A stretch of DNA of 64,000 nucleotides from Paenibacillus sabuli (GCF_014705605.1 NZ_JACXIZ010000017.1:1-64000); one strand, 5' to 3'. Positions 26,401 to 35,823 are shown, counted from the first letter of the stretch. The notes: generated by a model from the letters alone, not told the origin. Numbers and translations are program-made.

Positions 26401-27924
26401 ATGAAAGAAAACAGATGGATGAAAGCAAAGAGCGGTCTGCTTGTCCTGCTGGCGGCGATGCTGATTGCGGGCTGTAGCGGGGGCGGGAGCCCGTCCGAGG
26501 GCGCGAATGCGGGCGAATCCGGCCAGGATAGAACCGCGCAAAGCGAAGACGGGACGAAGCTGCGGGTGTATGTGCCGTCGAATGTGGAGGAATTCCCGGC
26601 GGGCACGAATCTGAACCATAACGAAATCGCTGCCTATATCGCGGAGCAGACAGGCTTCGATATCGAGTGGGAACTGCAGCCGAAGGAGAATCCCGATCAA
26701 AAAATCAACATTATGATGGCGTCCGGGGAAACACCGGATCTGATTATCACGCCGAGCAAGGATATCTATGCGAACCTCGCGCAGCAAGGTCTGCTGGCGC
26801 CGCTCGGCGAAGCGCTGGAGCAGCATGGGCCTCGCATCATGGAGAGCGTGCCGGAAGAGACGTGGCAGGCGGTCACCTACGACAATCAAATTTACGCGAT
26901 CGGCGTTCCGCAGAACCAGAAATCCACATTCGGGATGCTGGTTCGGACCGATATTCTGGAAGAGCTGGACATTGCGATTCCGAAGACACTCGAGGAGTAC
27001 GACACTGCCATGCGTCAAATCCACGACAAGAAACCGGATCTGATTCCTTACGTCGGCGGAGCCGCTAATAATAACGGCAATGCGTTCGGCTACATCGAGA
27101 GTTTCGCGGGCGCGTTCGGACTGGGCGCAGAATATGTTGTGGAAGACGGTGAGGTTGTGCATACGTACACGCAGCCTTACGCCAAGGACTTCCTCGCTTA
27201 TATGCGGGAATTGTACGCCGACGGGATCCTTGGCCGCGAATATCCGGTGAACAAAAGTGCCAACATTCAGGAAAAGATGATCAGCGGTCAAGCCGTGATG
27301 ACCACGGCCGGATGGGTGGATGCAAAAGTCATTACGGAAGCGCTCCAAGAGAAGCAGCCGGACGCAAAGCTGGAGCTGATTCATCCGCCTGTCGGCGCGG
27401 ACGGTCAATTCGGCTACGAGCAGAGGACGCCTGTACGTGTCTACATGATCGTACCGAGAGCAAGCGCAAAGGTGAACGAGGTCGTGAAATTTATTAATGC
27501 CTATATGGCTGAGGACGTGCTGAAGGTCGTATCGTACGGCTGGGAAGGCGAGCATTACACGGTGAAGGACGGCGCCATTGTAGCCGAGCCTGCGGCCGAG
27601 GACATTCGGTACCGCATCTATTATCAGTTGTGGGATTCCGAGGAGAACTTCGTGAATCGGGTGACGTTAAAAGGCTTTGGCCCGTATTACTTCCCGCTGA
27701 CCGAATTCCCGACCTACACCAATATTGTGCAATACGCGCCACCGATCGCGACCGTCGAGGAGAATGCGCAGACGCTGACGGATTTACGGAATGAGTATTT
27801 TATCAAAATCATTTCCGGAGCATTGCCGCTGGAGGCCTTCGACGAATACGTGTCCAAGTGGGAAAGTCTTGGAGGAAAAGAATCGCTGGAGGAAATAAGG
27901 TCCTGGTACGCTACCGTTCAGTAA
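26401..27924 (+). CDS. extracellular solute-binding lipoprotein of the Lpl-type sugar importer
   Basis: 507 residues. The signal peptide ends in the lipobox LIAGC (about residues 21-25). A Ser/Gly/Glu-rich linker follows, then a two-lobe binding domain (NEIAAYIAEQTGFDIEWEL, MASGETPDLIITPSKDIYANLAQQGLLAPL, QTLTDLRNEYFIKIISG). It sits on the outer membrane face and delivers the ligand to the two permeases. The closest general family is LplA-type; the ligand is unknown. AACCGGGAGG precedes the ATG. Confidence 0.93.
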   Translation: MKENRWMKAKSGLLVLLAAMLIAGCSGGGSPSEGANAGESGQDRTAQSEDGTKLRVYVPSNVEEFPAGTNLNHNEIAAYIAEQTGFDIEWELQPKENPDQKINIMMASGETPDLIITPSKDIYANLAQQGLLAPLGEALEQHGPRIMESVPEETWQAVTYDNQIYAIGVPQNQKSTFGMLVRTDILEELDIAIPKTLEEYDTAMRQIHDKKPDLIPYVGGAANNNGNAFGYIESFAGAFGLGAEYVVEDGEVVHTYTQPYAKDFLAYMRELYADGILGREYPVNKSANIQEKMISGQAVMTTAGWVDAKVITEALQEKQPDAKLELIHPPVGADGQFGYEQRTPVRVYMIVPRASAKVNEVVKFINAYMAEDVLKVVSYGWEGEHYTVKDGAIVAEPAAEDIRYRIYYQLWDSEENFVNRVTLKGFGPYYFPLTEFPTYTNIVQYAPPIATVEENAQTLTDLRNEYFIKIISGALPLEAFDEYVSKWESLGGKESLEEIRSWYATVQ

Positions 27925-27950
27925 CAAGCGATCATGAAACTTCTAGTCAT

Positions 27951-27958
27951 GGTATAAT
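27951..27958 (+). promoter_or_regulatory. extended -10 element before the YesN/YesM pair
   Basis: ATGGTATAATGA with TATAAT at 27953-27958 lies about 65 bp before the response-regulator start, immediately after the binding-protein stop. No strong -35 is visible. The two-component pair may thus be expressed independently of the transporter. Confidence 0.45.
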
Positions 27959-28020
27959 GAATGTCGTGGCAAACGCTTTCAATAATCGCACGACGGAGCA
28001 GCGGCTGGAGGGAACAAGGC

Positions 28021-28776
28021 ATGATATCCATGATCCTGGTAGACGATGAGGAAATTATCCGGGAAGGCTTGCGGGATTGCGTCGATTGGGCAAGTGTGGG
28101 CATTACAATATGCGGCGAGGCTTCGGATGGCAAAGAAGCGTTGCAAAAAATAAAGGAATTGCGGCCGGATATCCTGCTTACCGATGTTGTCATGCCTGGC
28201 ATGAACGGCATCGAACTGATCCAGGCCATCCGGACGGAGGCGATTCCGGTGGCGATTATCGTCCTGAGCGCATTTGAGAATTTCCAATATATTCAATCCG
28301 CGCTCAGGCACGATGCAGCCGATTATCTCGTCAAGCCGTTCAACGAGACGGAGCTGGCGCTGGTGATGAACAAGGTCGTGCAGCAGGTGAAGCGCAACCA
28401 GCTGATTTCGGAATACATTCCGGAGCATGCCCTGCTCCCCGAAACGGGTTCGCGCGATCAACGCATTTCGCAAGACATCGCCAGGCTGATCGAGGATCGA
28501 TACGCCGAGAAGCTGACGGTGCAGGACATTGCCGGCGAGATTTCGCTCTCCAGCAATCATATGATGAACATCTTCAAGAAGGAGACGGGAGAGACGGTCG
28601 GGGACTATATGACAAAGGTTCGGATGCGTCACGCGAAGCGGATGCTGCGGGATCCGCTCGTCAAAATTTACGAGATTGCGGAGGGCGTCGGCTACGCAGA
28701 CCCCAATTATTTCGCCAAAGCATTCAAAAAATATACCGGCCTCAGTCCGAAAGACTATCGGGACGGACATCTGTGA
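28021..28776 (+). CDS. response regulator, YesN type (receiver plus AraC-type DNA-binding domain)
   Basis: 251 residues from ATG 28021 (GGAGGGA upstream). The receiver has acidic D8/D9, phospho-acceptor D55 in ILLTDVVMPGMNG and K105-type lysine in DYLVKPFNETE. The C-terminal AraC helix-turn-helix pair reads LTVQDIAGEISLSSNHMMNIFKKETGETVGDYMTKVRMRHAKRML. It presumably activates the upstream transporter when phosphorylated by the adjacent kinase, whose start overlaps its stop. Confidence 0.92.
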   Translation: MISMILVDDEEIIREGLRDCVDWASVGITICGEASDGKEALQKIKELRPDILLTDVVMPGMNGIELIQAIRTEAIPVAIIVLSAFENFQYIQSALRHDAADYLVKPFNETELALVMNKVVQQVKRNQLISEYIPEHALLPETGSRDQRISQDIARLIEDRYAEKLTVQDIAGEISLSSNHMMNIFKKETGETVGDYMTKVRMRHAKRMLRDPLVKIYEIAEGVGYADPNYFAKAFKKYTGLSPKDYRDGHL

Positions 28777-30575
28777 GAATGGGCGGAAGGAGGGTGCGCC
28801 TGACGTTTCGCCGCAAGCTCGTATTGTCTTATCTCGCGCTGGTCGTATTGTCTACGGCATTGATCGGCATCTTCTCTTACCTCAACGCGACAAGGATCGT
28901 TGAAGAGCAAATCAGCGTCACGTACAAGCAGGCGCTGCATCAGGCCAACATCAATATTGTATATCGGCTCCGGGAAGTGGAAAACGTCTCGGAGCTGATC
29001 CTGATGGACACACGCTTGCAAGAAGTTCTGAAGCGGGAGCAGCAGGGGTACAGCTTGCAGCAAAGAGAGCAGATGCTGGACGATTATTACGCGCTCATGG
29101 ATGTCATCACCAACCTCGAGAGCAATCGGAATATTTTTCGGATCCGACTGTTCGTGTCGGGAGATGCCTTGTACGCAAGGGAACATAATAATATCTTCAA
29201 TATGAGGGAGCTGGATGAGGTTCTGCGCCAGCAGCAGTTGCAGCAGCAGCGAGAGATGTTGTGGAAGAGCACGTATGAGCAGGAATACTTGCCGATGCAT
29301 CGCCTGCAGGTGCTGTCTTTGTTTCGCTCGATTTACGATTTCAAAAGCTTGACCTCCAGGCTGGGTATCGTCGCTATCGATGTCAGAGAGGACACGCTGC
29401 GCGAGGTCATTGAAAGCGTCAATTTCAGCAGGAATGGGGCCATCTACGTCTATAACGGCAAGCAGCGGATCACCTCCCTCGCTTCGTCCTCCCTGGCTTC
29501 CTATCCCGAGGATGAGATGATGCGTCAATTGCTGACGGTGGATCGCGCCGCCAGGATGCCGATTCTGAACGTGGGTGGCGAGGATTATTTTACGATCTTC
29601 CAGCCGATCGATTATAACGGCTGGGAGATCGCGGCGCTGGTGCCCGTAGACGAAATCCGGGGGATGAGCGATGTCATCGGTCAGTATACCGGCCTTATCG
29701 GGCTGCTGGTGGTCGCGATCGCCATCCTGCCGGTCATTCTGCTCTCGAACCGGTTGACGCGCGGTCTTCGTTCGTTGGTTCATCATATGCAGGAGGTCAA
29801 GCAGGGACATTACGGCACGCTTGTGCCCGTGACGGGCAATGATGAAATTTCCGGCCTGCAAGCCCAGTACAACAGCATGCTTCTGCGTATTCGAGAGCTG
29901 GTGGACACGGTTTATCGTATGGAGATTCGCAAGCAGGCCGCTGAGCTGATCGCGCTTGAGTCGCAGATCAAGCCCCACTTCCTCTACAATACGCTGGACA
30001 CGCTGAAGTGGATGGGCATGAAAATCAAAGCGGAGCGGATCGTGCTGCTCGTCGACGCGCTGTCCAAGTTTTTTCGGCTCGGCTTAAATCGCGGCAGGGA
30101 ATTGACGACGCTGGTGGGCGAGCTGAATCATGTTCAGGCGTTCATGAATATTCAGGATATCCGCTATGCCGGCAAGCTGAACTATTATTGCGAGGTGGAC
30201 AGCGATGTCCTGAGCGTGCCGATCATGAAGCTGATTCTCCAGCCGATCGTCGAGAATGCCGTGCTGCACGGCATTCAGCAGAAGGAAGATCACGCGGGAA
30301 CCGTGATCGTGCGCGTGGGCATCGCAGACAAGCAGCTTATTTTTGACGTCATCGACGATGGGGTAGGCATGTCCGCCGAGCAGGCGAGAGTGCTCCTGCA
30401 GGAAGGCCGGGGACGGGGATACGGCGCCAAAAATGTGCATCAGCGCATCCGGCTGTATTATGGCGAGCCATACGGAGCGGAATGCTATAGCCGGCAAGGC
30501 ATCGGCACATTAATACGCATCCGTCTGCCCTTGGATGTCGCAGCCCGGCACGAGATGGACAGGATCAAGCTGTAA
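28773..30575 (+). CDS. sensor histidine kinase, YesM type
   Basis: About 600 residues. TM1 at about 15-36, an extracellular sensory domain (about 37-300) of the Cache-like kind, TM2 at about 305-327, HAMP, then the His_kinase domain with phospho-acceptor His in LESQIKPHFLYNTLDTLKWMG and HATPase motifs IVENAVLHGIQ (N box), DVIDDGVGM (G1) and GRGYGAKNVHQRI (G2). The annotated GTG 28773 overlaps the regulator stop; a GTG or ATG a few codons downstream cannot be excluded, since GGAAGGAGG lies just inside. It likely senses the transporter's sugar or its binding protein. Confidence 0.92.
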   Translation: MRMGGRRVRLTFRRKLVLSYLALVVLSTALIGIFSYLNATRIVEEQISVTYKQALHQANINIVYRLREVENVSELILMDTRLQEVLKREQQGYSLQQREQMLDDYYALMDVITNLESNRNIFRIRLFVSGDALYAREHNNIFNMRELDEVLRQQQLQQQREMLWKSTYEQEYLPMHRLQVLSLFRSIYDFKSLTSRLGIVAIDVREDTLREVIESVNFSRNGAIYVYNGKQRITSLASSSLASYPEDEMMRQLLTVDRAARMPILNVGGEDYFTIFQPIDYNGWEIAALVPVDEIRGMSDVIGQYTGLIGLLVVAIAILPVILLSNRLTRGLRSLVHHMQEVKQGHYGTLVPVTGNDEISGLQAQYNSMLLRIRELVDTVYRMEIRKQAAELIALESQIKPHFLYNTLDTLKWMGMKIKAERIVLLVDALSKFFRLGLNRGRELTTLVGELNHVQAFMNIQDIRYAGKLNYYCEVDSDVLSVPIMKLILQPIVENAVLHGIQQKEDHAGTVIVRVGIADKQLIFDVIDDGVGMSAEQARVLLQEGRGRGYGAKNVHQRIRLYYGEPYGAECYSRQGIGTLIRIRLPLDVAARHEMDRIKL

Positions 30576-30627
30576 TACGCAACAAGCGACAGGGTGGGTC
30601 AACCATTGCGCGCCAGCCATGCAGGTA

Positions 30628-31488
30628 TCAGAATCGCCCCTCCGAACGGTAGGAGCCCGGCGTGCGGCCGACGATGCGCTTGAAGACGCGGTGGAAGTGG
30701 GGCAGGCTCTCGAACCCGCACCGGGCGGCAATCTCGCCGATGCCGTCGTCGGTCCGGGCCAGCAGCTCCTTGGCGCGGACGATGCGCTTGGTGGTAATGT
30801 ACGCCGTCACATTGAGCCCGGTCAGCTGCCGGAAGACGCGGCTGAAGTGGGCGGGGCTGACCGCCGCGCGACGCGCCAGCAGTGACAGACTGAGCGTCTC
30901 CGTGAGGCGATCGTCGATGAAGGCCATGCTCTCCCGCATCCAGGGGGGACCGGCCGTCTGCGGTCCCTCCGTGCCGCCGCTCTGCAGCCGGCGGCCAATG
31001 AGCAGCAGCAGCTGCAGGAGCAAGAGCCGCGCCGCGCTGCGGGCGCCATGCCCGAAGGCGCCGAGCTCCGCGTGCACTGCGTCCAGCAGCGTCCGGGTCT
31101 GCCGGCCAAAAGCCTCGTCGCCGGTGTACTTGTACGCCTGATGCGCAGCGCAGTAGCGGAAGCTGTCGAGATAGGCAAAGTCGTCGTACACCGTCTGCTG
31201 CACAAGTGCAGGGCTGAAGTAGAGCGCTGTCGAGGTGACCGGATTGGCGGCCTCGGGGAAGGCGCGGTGAATCGTATTGCCGGGAATCAGGAACAGATCG
31301 CCGGCCTTCATCTCATAGAGGGAGCGATCGATGAAAAAAACACCCGAGCCGGCGTAGACATAGACAAGCTCGTACCAGTCGTGCAAATGGTCGGGCAGCT
31401 CGCATTGCGAGCTCTTGGTGTCGCGGTAGGCAAGCGCGAGCGGCATGTCCTCGGCGGCGAATTGCTTGCGCAGCGGCGCCGGTCTCAT
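30628..31488 (-). CDS. AraC-family regulator with cupin sensor domain
   Basis: 286 residues. An N-terminal cupin (LHDWYELVYVYAGSGVFFIDRSLYEMKAGDLFLIPGNTIHR) is joined to a C-terminal AraC double HTH (LSLSLLARRAAVSPAHFSRVFRQLTGLNVTAYITTKRIVRAKEL and GIGEIAARCGFESLPHFHRVFKRI). Its start overlaps the stop of the LacI gene (ATGA), so the two regulators are translationally coupled. Both probably act on the divergent uxaE gene or on hexuronate genes elsewhere. Confidence 0.9.
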   Translation of the reverse strand: MRPAPLRKQFAAEDMPLALAYRDTKSSQCELPDHLHDWYELVYVYAGSGVFFIDRSLYEMKAGDLFLIPGNTIHRAFPEAANPVTSTALYFSPALVQQTVYDDFAYLDSFRYCAAHQAYKYTGDEAFGRQTRTLLDAVHAELGAFGHGARSAARLLLLQLLLLIGRRLQSGGTEGPQTAGPPWMRESMAFIDDRLTETLSLSLLARRAAVSPAHFSRVFRQLTGLNVTAYITTKRIVRAKELLARTDDGIGEIAARCGFESLPHFHRVFKRIVGRTPGSYRSEGRF

Positions 31489-32654
31489 GTCGCGCGCCCC
31501 CGGCGCTCGGGCGGCGCGGTGGAGCCGCGGTCGACGAGCTCCGGCGCCAGTTGCAGCGAGGCTCCGCCCGCGCCCGCTTCGGAGTCGCCGTCTCGAGCGT
31601 CCGCGGGCCAGACTGCGCCGCCCTCGTCCGAACGAACCGAAGCGTCCGCTGCGGAGGCGGCTTCGTGCGGCGCATCGGGCGCCCTGGCGCCGCCGTCCTC
31701 CGCTCCGGTCATACGCATCAATTGCGCGGCGATGGTGCGTGCGATCCGGCGCACGTCGACGCCGACGGCGCTGATCGGCGGCTGCAGCTCCGCCATCCGG
31801 GGGATATGGTCGTAGCTGATCAGCGACAGCTGGACGGGGATGTCCAGCTCCAGCTCGGCGGCGGCGCGCAGGATGCCGCGCGTCAGATCGTAGCTGCCGC
31901 TGATGATCGCGCTCGGGCGCGCGGCGGCAGCGGACCCGGCGCCGCTGGCGTCCGAGCCTTCCGCCGGGCTATGCACGCCCAGCACCTGCATCGCGGCCAG
32001 ATAGCCGTCATGCGATTCGAGACTGTGCACGGGCACGCTCTGCGCAGGCAGGCCGAGGGCGGCCAGCTCCTGCTCGTAGGCGGTGAGCTTCTCCTGCTGC
32101 AGCAGATCGCGGTACGCGGGGGCGCCGAGATAGGCGATCCGGCGATGGCCGAGGTCGTACAGGTGCCGCACCGCGAGGCGGATCGCCTGATCGCGCATCA
32201 CGTCGACGGCGGCATACGGCGTCTGACCGCCGAGTCCGTAATAGAGGACGGGGATCCGGGTCGGGTAGGGCATCCGTTCGACGAAGGTGGCGTCGCGGTC
32301 GTAGAAGATCAGGATGGCGTCCGTCTGGAACCGGTTGAACACCTCGAGCGCCGAGTCGATGCGGTTCATGGAGAGCAGCGTGGTGTAGCCGCGCTGCTCG
32401 AGCTCCTCATTGATGAGTGTGATCAGGATCGACGGCGTCACGCGCTCGACGCTCGGCCAGACGACGCCGACGGCGCCGCTGCGGCGGGAGACGAGCCGCC
32501 GGGCCGCGTTGTTGGGCTGATAGCCGAGCTCCTCCGCGATGCGGCGGATTTTGGCTTTGGTCGCTTCTTGGACGAGCGGACTGTCCCGCAGCGCTTTGGA
32601 GACCGTCGAGAAGCTGACGCCGGCTACCCGGGCAATATCCTTGATCGTGGTCAT
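31485..32654 (-). CDS. LacI-family transcriptional repressor
   Basis: 389 residues. The N-terminal LacI HTH reads TTIKDIARVAGVSFSTVSKALRDSPLVQEATKAKIRRIAEELGYQPN. A periplasmic-binding-protein-like effector domain follows, with AVRHLYDLGHRRIAYLG and SLISYDHIPRMAELQPPISAVGVDVRRIA. The C-terminal tail (about 330-389) is low-complexity, rich in Ala/Gly/Glu, and longer than usual. Three copies of a TAACAACGTTGTTA palindrome in the intergenic region are its probable operators, one over its own promoter and two over the uxaE promoter. It probably senses a hexuronate intermediate. Confidence 0.92.
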   Translation of the reverse strand: MTTIKDIARVAGVSFSTVSKALRDSPLVQEATKAKIRRIAEELGYQPNNAARRLVSRRSGAVGVVWPSVERVTPSILITLINEELEQRGYTTLLSMNRIDSALEVFNRFQTDAILIFYDRDATFVERMPYPTRIPVLYYGLGGQTPYAAVDVMRDQAIRLAVRHLYDLGHRRIAYLGAPAYRDLLQQEKLTAYEQELAALGLPAQSVPVHSLESHDGYLAAMQVLGVHSPAEGSDASGAGSAAAARPSAIISGSYDLTRGILRAAAELELDIPVQLSLISYDHIPRMAELQPPISAVGVDVRRIARTIAAQLMRMTGAEDGGARAPDAPHEAASAADASVRSDEGGAVWPADARDGDSEAGAGGASLQLAPELVDRGSTAPPERRGRAT

Positions 32655-32767
32655 GCGCGGGCGCCTCCATTTCTAACGGTATTGTTCGTGCGTAGGGTGA
32701 GCAGGCTTTGCAGGGCTTGTAGCGCTCCTGGGCGCGTAGCGGCCGAATCGACCGCAAGACTGTCCCC

Positions 32768-32805
32768 ATTATAGCTTATTTTTTTGTGGAATAACAACGT
32801 TGTTA
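32768..32805 (-). promoter_or_regulatory. LacI-gene promoter with overlapping palindromic operator
   Basis: Read on the minus strand: TTGTTA (32797-32792), 18 bp, TATAAT (32773-32768). The -35 box lies within the perfect palindrome TAACAACGTTGTTA (32792-32805), so the repressor probably controls its own synthesis. Confidence 0.72.
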
Positions 32806-32928
32806 ACGCACAGGCCTGGCTGCGGCAGCAGTCGACACGGCGAATCGCAGGCGGGGCGAGGCAAATCATCGCAAGTAATGTAAGTTACCCGCATTCTCGC
32901 ATTTGGACCCATTTCGGCACGATAAGCT

Positions 32929-32976
32929 TTGACGGGCAATAACAACGTTGTTATAATGGGCATGACAACGTTGTTA
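32929..32976 (+). promoter_or_regulatory. uxaE promoter with two LacI-type operators
   Basis: TTGACG (32929-32934), 17 bp, TATAAT (32952-32957) is a strong vegetative promoter. TAACAACGTTGTTA (32940-32953) fills its spacer, and a second copy, TGACAACGTTGTTA (32963-32976), covers the start region, 23 bp centre to centre. The two sites lie on nearly the same DNA face. They match the operator at the LacI gene itself. Confidence 0.85.
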
Positions 32977-33212
32977 TTTAGCAAACATCCGGTTGCCGAC
33001 AAGCGTCTCAAGTCAGGGTGTCGCTGCAAGCATGATCAAGCTGTATGGGATCTGTCTTGCATGATCGCCCTGCTTGAACATCCCACCGGCTTGTACGTCT
33101 CGCATGATCATGCCGCATGATGCAGCATGTGGATTCGTATGGCATGGTTAGTGCCGGAATCGGATCGGATCGAACTTTTGCATTGCAATCTAACGAAGAG
33201 GTGAATCGAACA

Positions 33213-34712
33213 ATGAGTGGAATCGCAGCAATTGCGCGCCAGCTCGCCGCCGAAGCGAAGGCGCCGGCCGACAGCGCAGCAGTCAAGGTATACGAAGCCT
33301 CCTATTCGGAGCATGGACCGACCCGCGTGGTCATGGTGCGCGACGGCATCGACAAAAAGCTGCTGGCTGCAGGCGGCGGCGAGCTGTACGAGGCGCTGCA
33401 GGGCGAGGAGCAGGACGGTGTCAAGCGCGCGCCGCTCTCGCATGAGAACCGGCTCGTCTTGAATCGTTATTTCGACTATACAGTGCCCAAGGCGTTCGGC
33501 AAGCAGGTCGCGACGTTCGGGCTGGGCGACCGGCTCGGCCTGGCGAGTCCCGGCCATATCCAGACGATTCGCGGCCGCGACGTGAAGCCGATCCTGGCGC
33601 AGCAGAGCATCCGCGAGTTGGCGCTGACCGGCCGCAACTATCGCGAGGTCATCGACGCGGCGTGCTATGCCGCTTTTCAGGAAGGCTACAAGGACGGATT
33701 CGGCGCCGACGGCGACCATCTCAAGGTTGAGGACGACATTCGGATGTCGCTGGAGCTCGGCTTTACGATGCTGACGCTCGACTGCTCCGAGTACATCGAC
33801 AATGACATCGAGGGGCTGGACGAGGCTGCGCTGCGCGCGAAATATGCCGAGGTGCCCGCCGACAAGCGCTCGCATTACGAGGCGACCTATCTGAACCGCA
33901 GCTTCGAGGTCGGCTCCGAGCAGGTGGCATTCGACGAACTGAGCCTGATGAAGAACGTGCTCACCTACGATCCGGCGATCGGCTACATGCTGCATATCTA
34001 CGACACGTTCATCAAGACGGCCGGTCGCGAGATCGACTTCGAGATCTCGATCGACGAGACGATGACGCCGACCGCGCCGGAATCGCATTATCTGGTGGCG
34101 AAGGAGCTGTACGACCGCAAGCTGGACATCTTCAGCATGGCGCCGCGCTTCTGCGGCGAGTTCCAGAAGGGCATCGACTACATCGGCGATCTGGCGCAGT
34201 TTGAGCGCGAGCTCAAGGTGCACGCGGCGATTGCCGACCACTTCGGCTACAAGCTCAGCATTCACTCCGGCAGCGACAAGTTCAGCGTATTCGAGCTGGT
34301 CGGCAAGTACACCGGCGGACGCTTCCATGTCAAGACGGCCGGCACGAACTGGCTGGAGGCGGTGCGCACGGTCGCCAAGGTCAATCCGGACCTGTATCGC
34401 CGCATGCATCAGTACGCGCTCGATCATTTCGAGGAGGCGCTGGCGTACTACCACGTCACGACCGATCTGTCCAAGATCAAGCCGCTGGCAGACGTATCGG
34501 ACGCCGAGCTGCCGAATTACATGAACGAGGACAATGCGCGTCAGCTCATTCACATCACGTACGGCATTCTGCTGCAAGCCAAGAACGAGCAGGGCGGGCC
34601 GCTGTTCCGCGACGAATTCTACCGCACGCTGATCGAGCAGGAGGCGCAATACGACAGCTCGCTGGCCGCGCACATCGGCCGCCATCTCGACCTGCTGGGC
34701 AAGCGCAAGTAA
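33213..34712 (+). CDS. uxaE: tagaturonate/fructuronate epimerase (UxaE family)
   Basis: 499 residues from ATG 33213 (GAAGAGGTG upstream). Family-like segments include GLGDRLGLASPGHIQTIRG at about 109-127, EEGYKDGFGADGDHLK-type, LDCSEYID and KLSIHSGSDKFSVFELVGKYTGGRFHVKTAGTNW. UxaE of Thermotoga converts D-tagaturonate to D-fructuronate in galacturonate catabolism; metal-dependent TIM-barrel fold. Monocistronic here, under tight LacI-type control. Confidence in family is good; the substrate is inferred. Confidence 0.82.
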   Translation: MSGIAAIARQLAAEAKAPADSAAVKVYEASYSEHGPTRVVMVRDGIDKKLLAAGGGELYEALQGEEQDGVKRAPLSHENRLVLNRYFDYTVPKAFGKQVATFGLGDRLGLASPGHIQTIRGRDVKPILAQQSIRELALTGRNYREVIDAACYAAFQEGYKDGFGADGDHLKVEDDIRMSLELGFTMLTLDCSEYIDNDIEGLDEAALRAKYAEVPADKRSHYEATYLNRSFEVGSEQVAFDELSLMKNVLTYDPAIGYMLHIYDTFIKTAGREIDFEISIDETMTPTAPESHYLVAKELYDRKLDIFSMAPRFCGEFQKGIDYIGDLAQFERELKVHAAIADHFGYKLSIHSGSDKFSVFELVGKYTGGRFHVKTAGTNWLEAVRTVAKVNPDLYRRMHQYALDHFEEALAYYHVTTDLSKIKPLADVSDAELPNYMNEDNARQLIHITYGILLQAKNEQGGPLFRDEFYRTLIEQEAQYDSSLAAHIGRHLDLLGKRK

Positions 34713-34954
34713 CCGGCTAATCGGCGCGCCTCCAGGGGAGCCGTGCCAGGCTATCAAGCATGTACAGCTTGCAGAGAGTCGGTGCGCTCGGCATGCAATG
34801 CAATGACGCACCGGCGTTCCATGGGTGTGCTGTTGTCCAATATTCGCTGGCGCTCTATGCGGCGCTCTAAGGTGTGCTGCCCGTTGTCGCACTGACGCTC
34901 CATGTGTGTGCGTGCGTCTCATGTCCCAAGCACTTCGTAATTGGTGATCCGACG

Positions 34955-34986
34955 CCGTCCCTGTTCAGGGGCGGTCTTTTTTTTAT
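34955..34986 (+). terminator. rho-independent terminator downstream of uxaE
   Basis: CCGTCCC-TGTTCA-GGGGCGG (one G-T pair) followed by TCTTTTTTTT. It lies about 240 bp after the uxaE stop. Confidence 0.8.
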
Positions 34987-35020
34987 GACTATGCGATCGT
35001 ATGCTGGCTGTACTTGTAAT

Positions 35021-35138
35021 GGACATCAGAGACGCTTAGCGCCGTTTTTTGGCTTCCTGCTCTGTGTAACGGTCATGAGCGACGCTTAGCGGGGGTTATG
35101 GGCCGTGTAGGTGGCGGAAATGTCCGCTAAGCGTCGCT
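35021..35138. repeat. GACGCTTAGC repeats, two direct and one inverted
   Basis: GACGCTTAGCG occurs at 35031 and 35081, each after a TAAYGGNCAT sequence, giving a 50-bp direct repeat. AGCGACGCTTAGCGG (35078-35092) also forms a perfect 15-bp inverted repeat with CCGCTAAGCGTCGCT (35124-35138). No T-run follows. Resembles mobile intergenic palindromes rather than terminators. Confidence 0.7.
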
Positions 35139-35230
35139 GGTGTCTGTTAGAGCTGCCATGAGTAGGCCCGTCCCGCGCTGTTCCGCGCGCATTGCGCTTG
35201 TCTGGCTGCCCAGCTCGCGAACGCGGCGCA

Positions 35231-35788
35231 TCAATCGGGCTCCAGTTCGCGAACGACACGCGCTCTTCGCGGCCAAATGGAGAAGCTGAAGCTGTACAGA
35301 AAGTCAATTGCAACGATAACGGACCACAGCTGCAGAATGCGGATCAGGCTCTCCGTGCGGGACGCGTCCCGAACATACGCGATCATACCAAGCAGGACTG
35401 CCCCTCCAATCATCCAGGCAAGCCAATGACGGAGCCACATGCGACGCTCATAGCTCGCATGTTCCGGGCCGCGCTTGGGTCGAGGCTCAGGAGCAGGGCC
35501 TCCTGCAAAACGGTAGGCGAACCGTTTATCCGCCCACCGGATCATTTGGTGACCGTAAGCAATGGACACGCCAATATAAATAGCCGCAATGCCGTGGATG
35601 GCGGTTGCGGTGGCGCCGCCGCGCAGATCGAGGGCTGTCGCAACGATCAGAACGAGATCGACTACGGGCGTCAGCAGCAGAAGCATGGCGCCCAGCTTAG
35701 GCCAACGAAGCAAGTAGCGACAAGCGAGACCCGCGAGCACGAGCCCCCAGAAGCCGATCTCGCAGCCAATAATCAATGCAGGAATCAT
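35231..35788 (-). CDS. integral membrane protein of unknown function
   Basis: 185 residues with about five hydrophobic segments (about 3-24, 31-51, 62-78, 118-139, 149-168) separated by a basic Pro-rich loop (PAPEPRPKRGPEHASYERR, about 97-115). I do not recognise the family. AAAAAGGAG precedes the ATG. It is divergent from a TetR gene, and a TetR-type palindrome lies in its upstream region, so it is probably the regulated target. Confidence 0.72.
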   Translation of the reverse strand: MIPALIIGCEIGFWGLVLAGLACRYLLRWPKLGAMLLLLTPVVDLVLIVATALDLRGGATATAIHGIAAIYIGVSIAYGHQMIRWADKRFAYRFAGGPAPEPRPKRGPEHASYERRMWLRHWLAWMIGGAVLLGMIAYVRDASRTESLIRILQLWSVIVAIDFLYSFSFSIWPRRARVVRELEPD

Positions 35789-35807
35789 AGGAAAATACGC
35801 TCCTTTT

Positions 35808-35823
35808 TAATACACTCGTATTA
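35808..35823. promoter_or_regulatory. TetR-type operator between the membrane protein and TetR genes
   Basis: TAATAC-ACTC-GTATTA is a perfect 6-bp inverted repeat, with a further GTATTAAA half-site at about 35851. It sits in the 97-bp intergenic space, 20 bp from the membrane-protein start. Confidence 0.6.

Larger units (their letters stand above)
34713..35230. other. 518-bp intergenic region after uxaE
   Basis: Contains a GTGTG/CGCTC-rich stretch without a credible gene (34713-34930), a terminator (34955-34984) and the GACGCTTAGC repeats (35021-35138). A 71-codon frame from 34874 has no ribosome site or family features and runs through the terminator. Confidence 0.65.

Noticed and set aside
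33108-34922. 604-codon open frame on the minus strand across uxaE
   Set aside because: It is antisense to a well-recognised gene with promoter and ribosome site. The GC-rich codon bias of the sense strand opens the opposite frame, and the translation is a low-complexity Arg/Leu/Ala mixture without family features.
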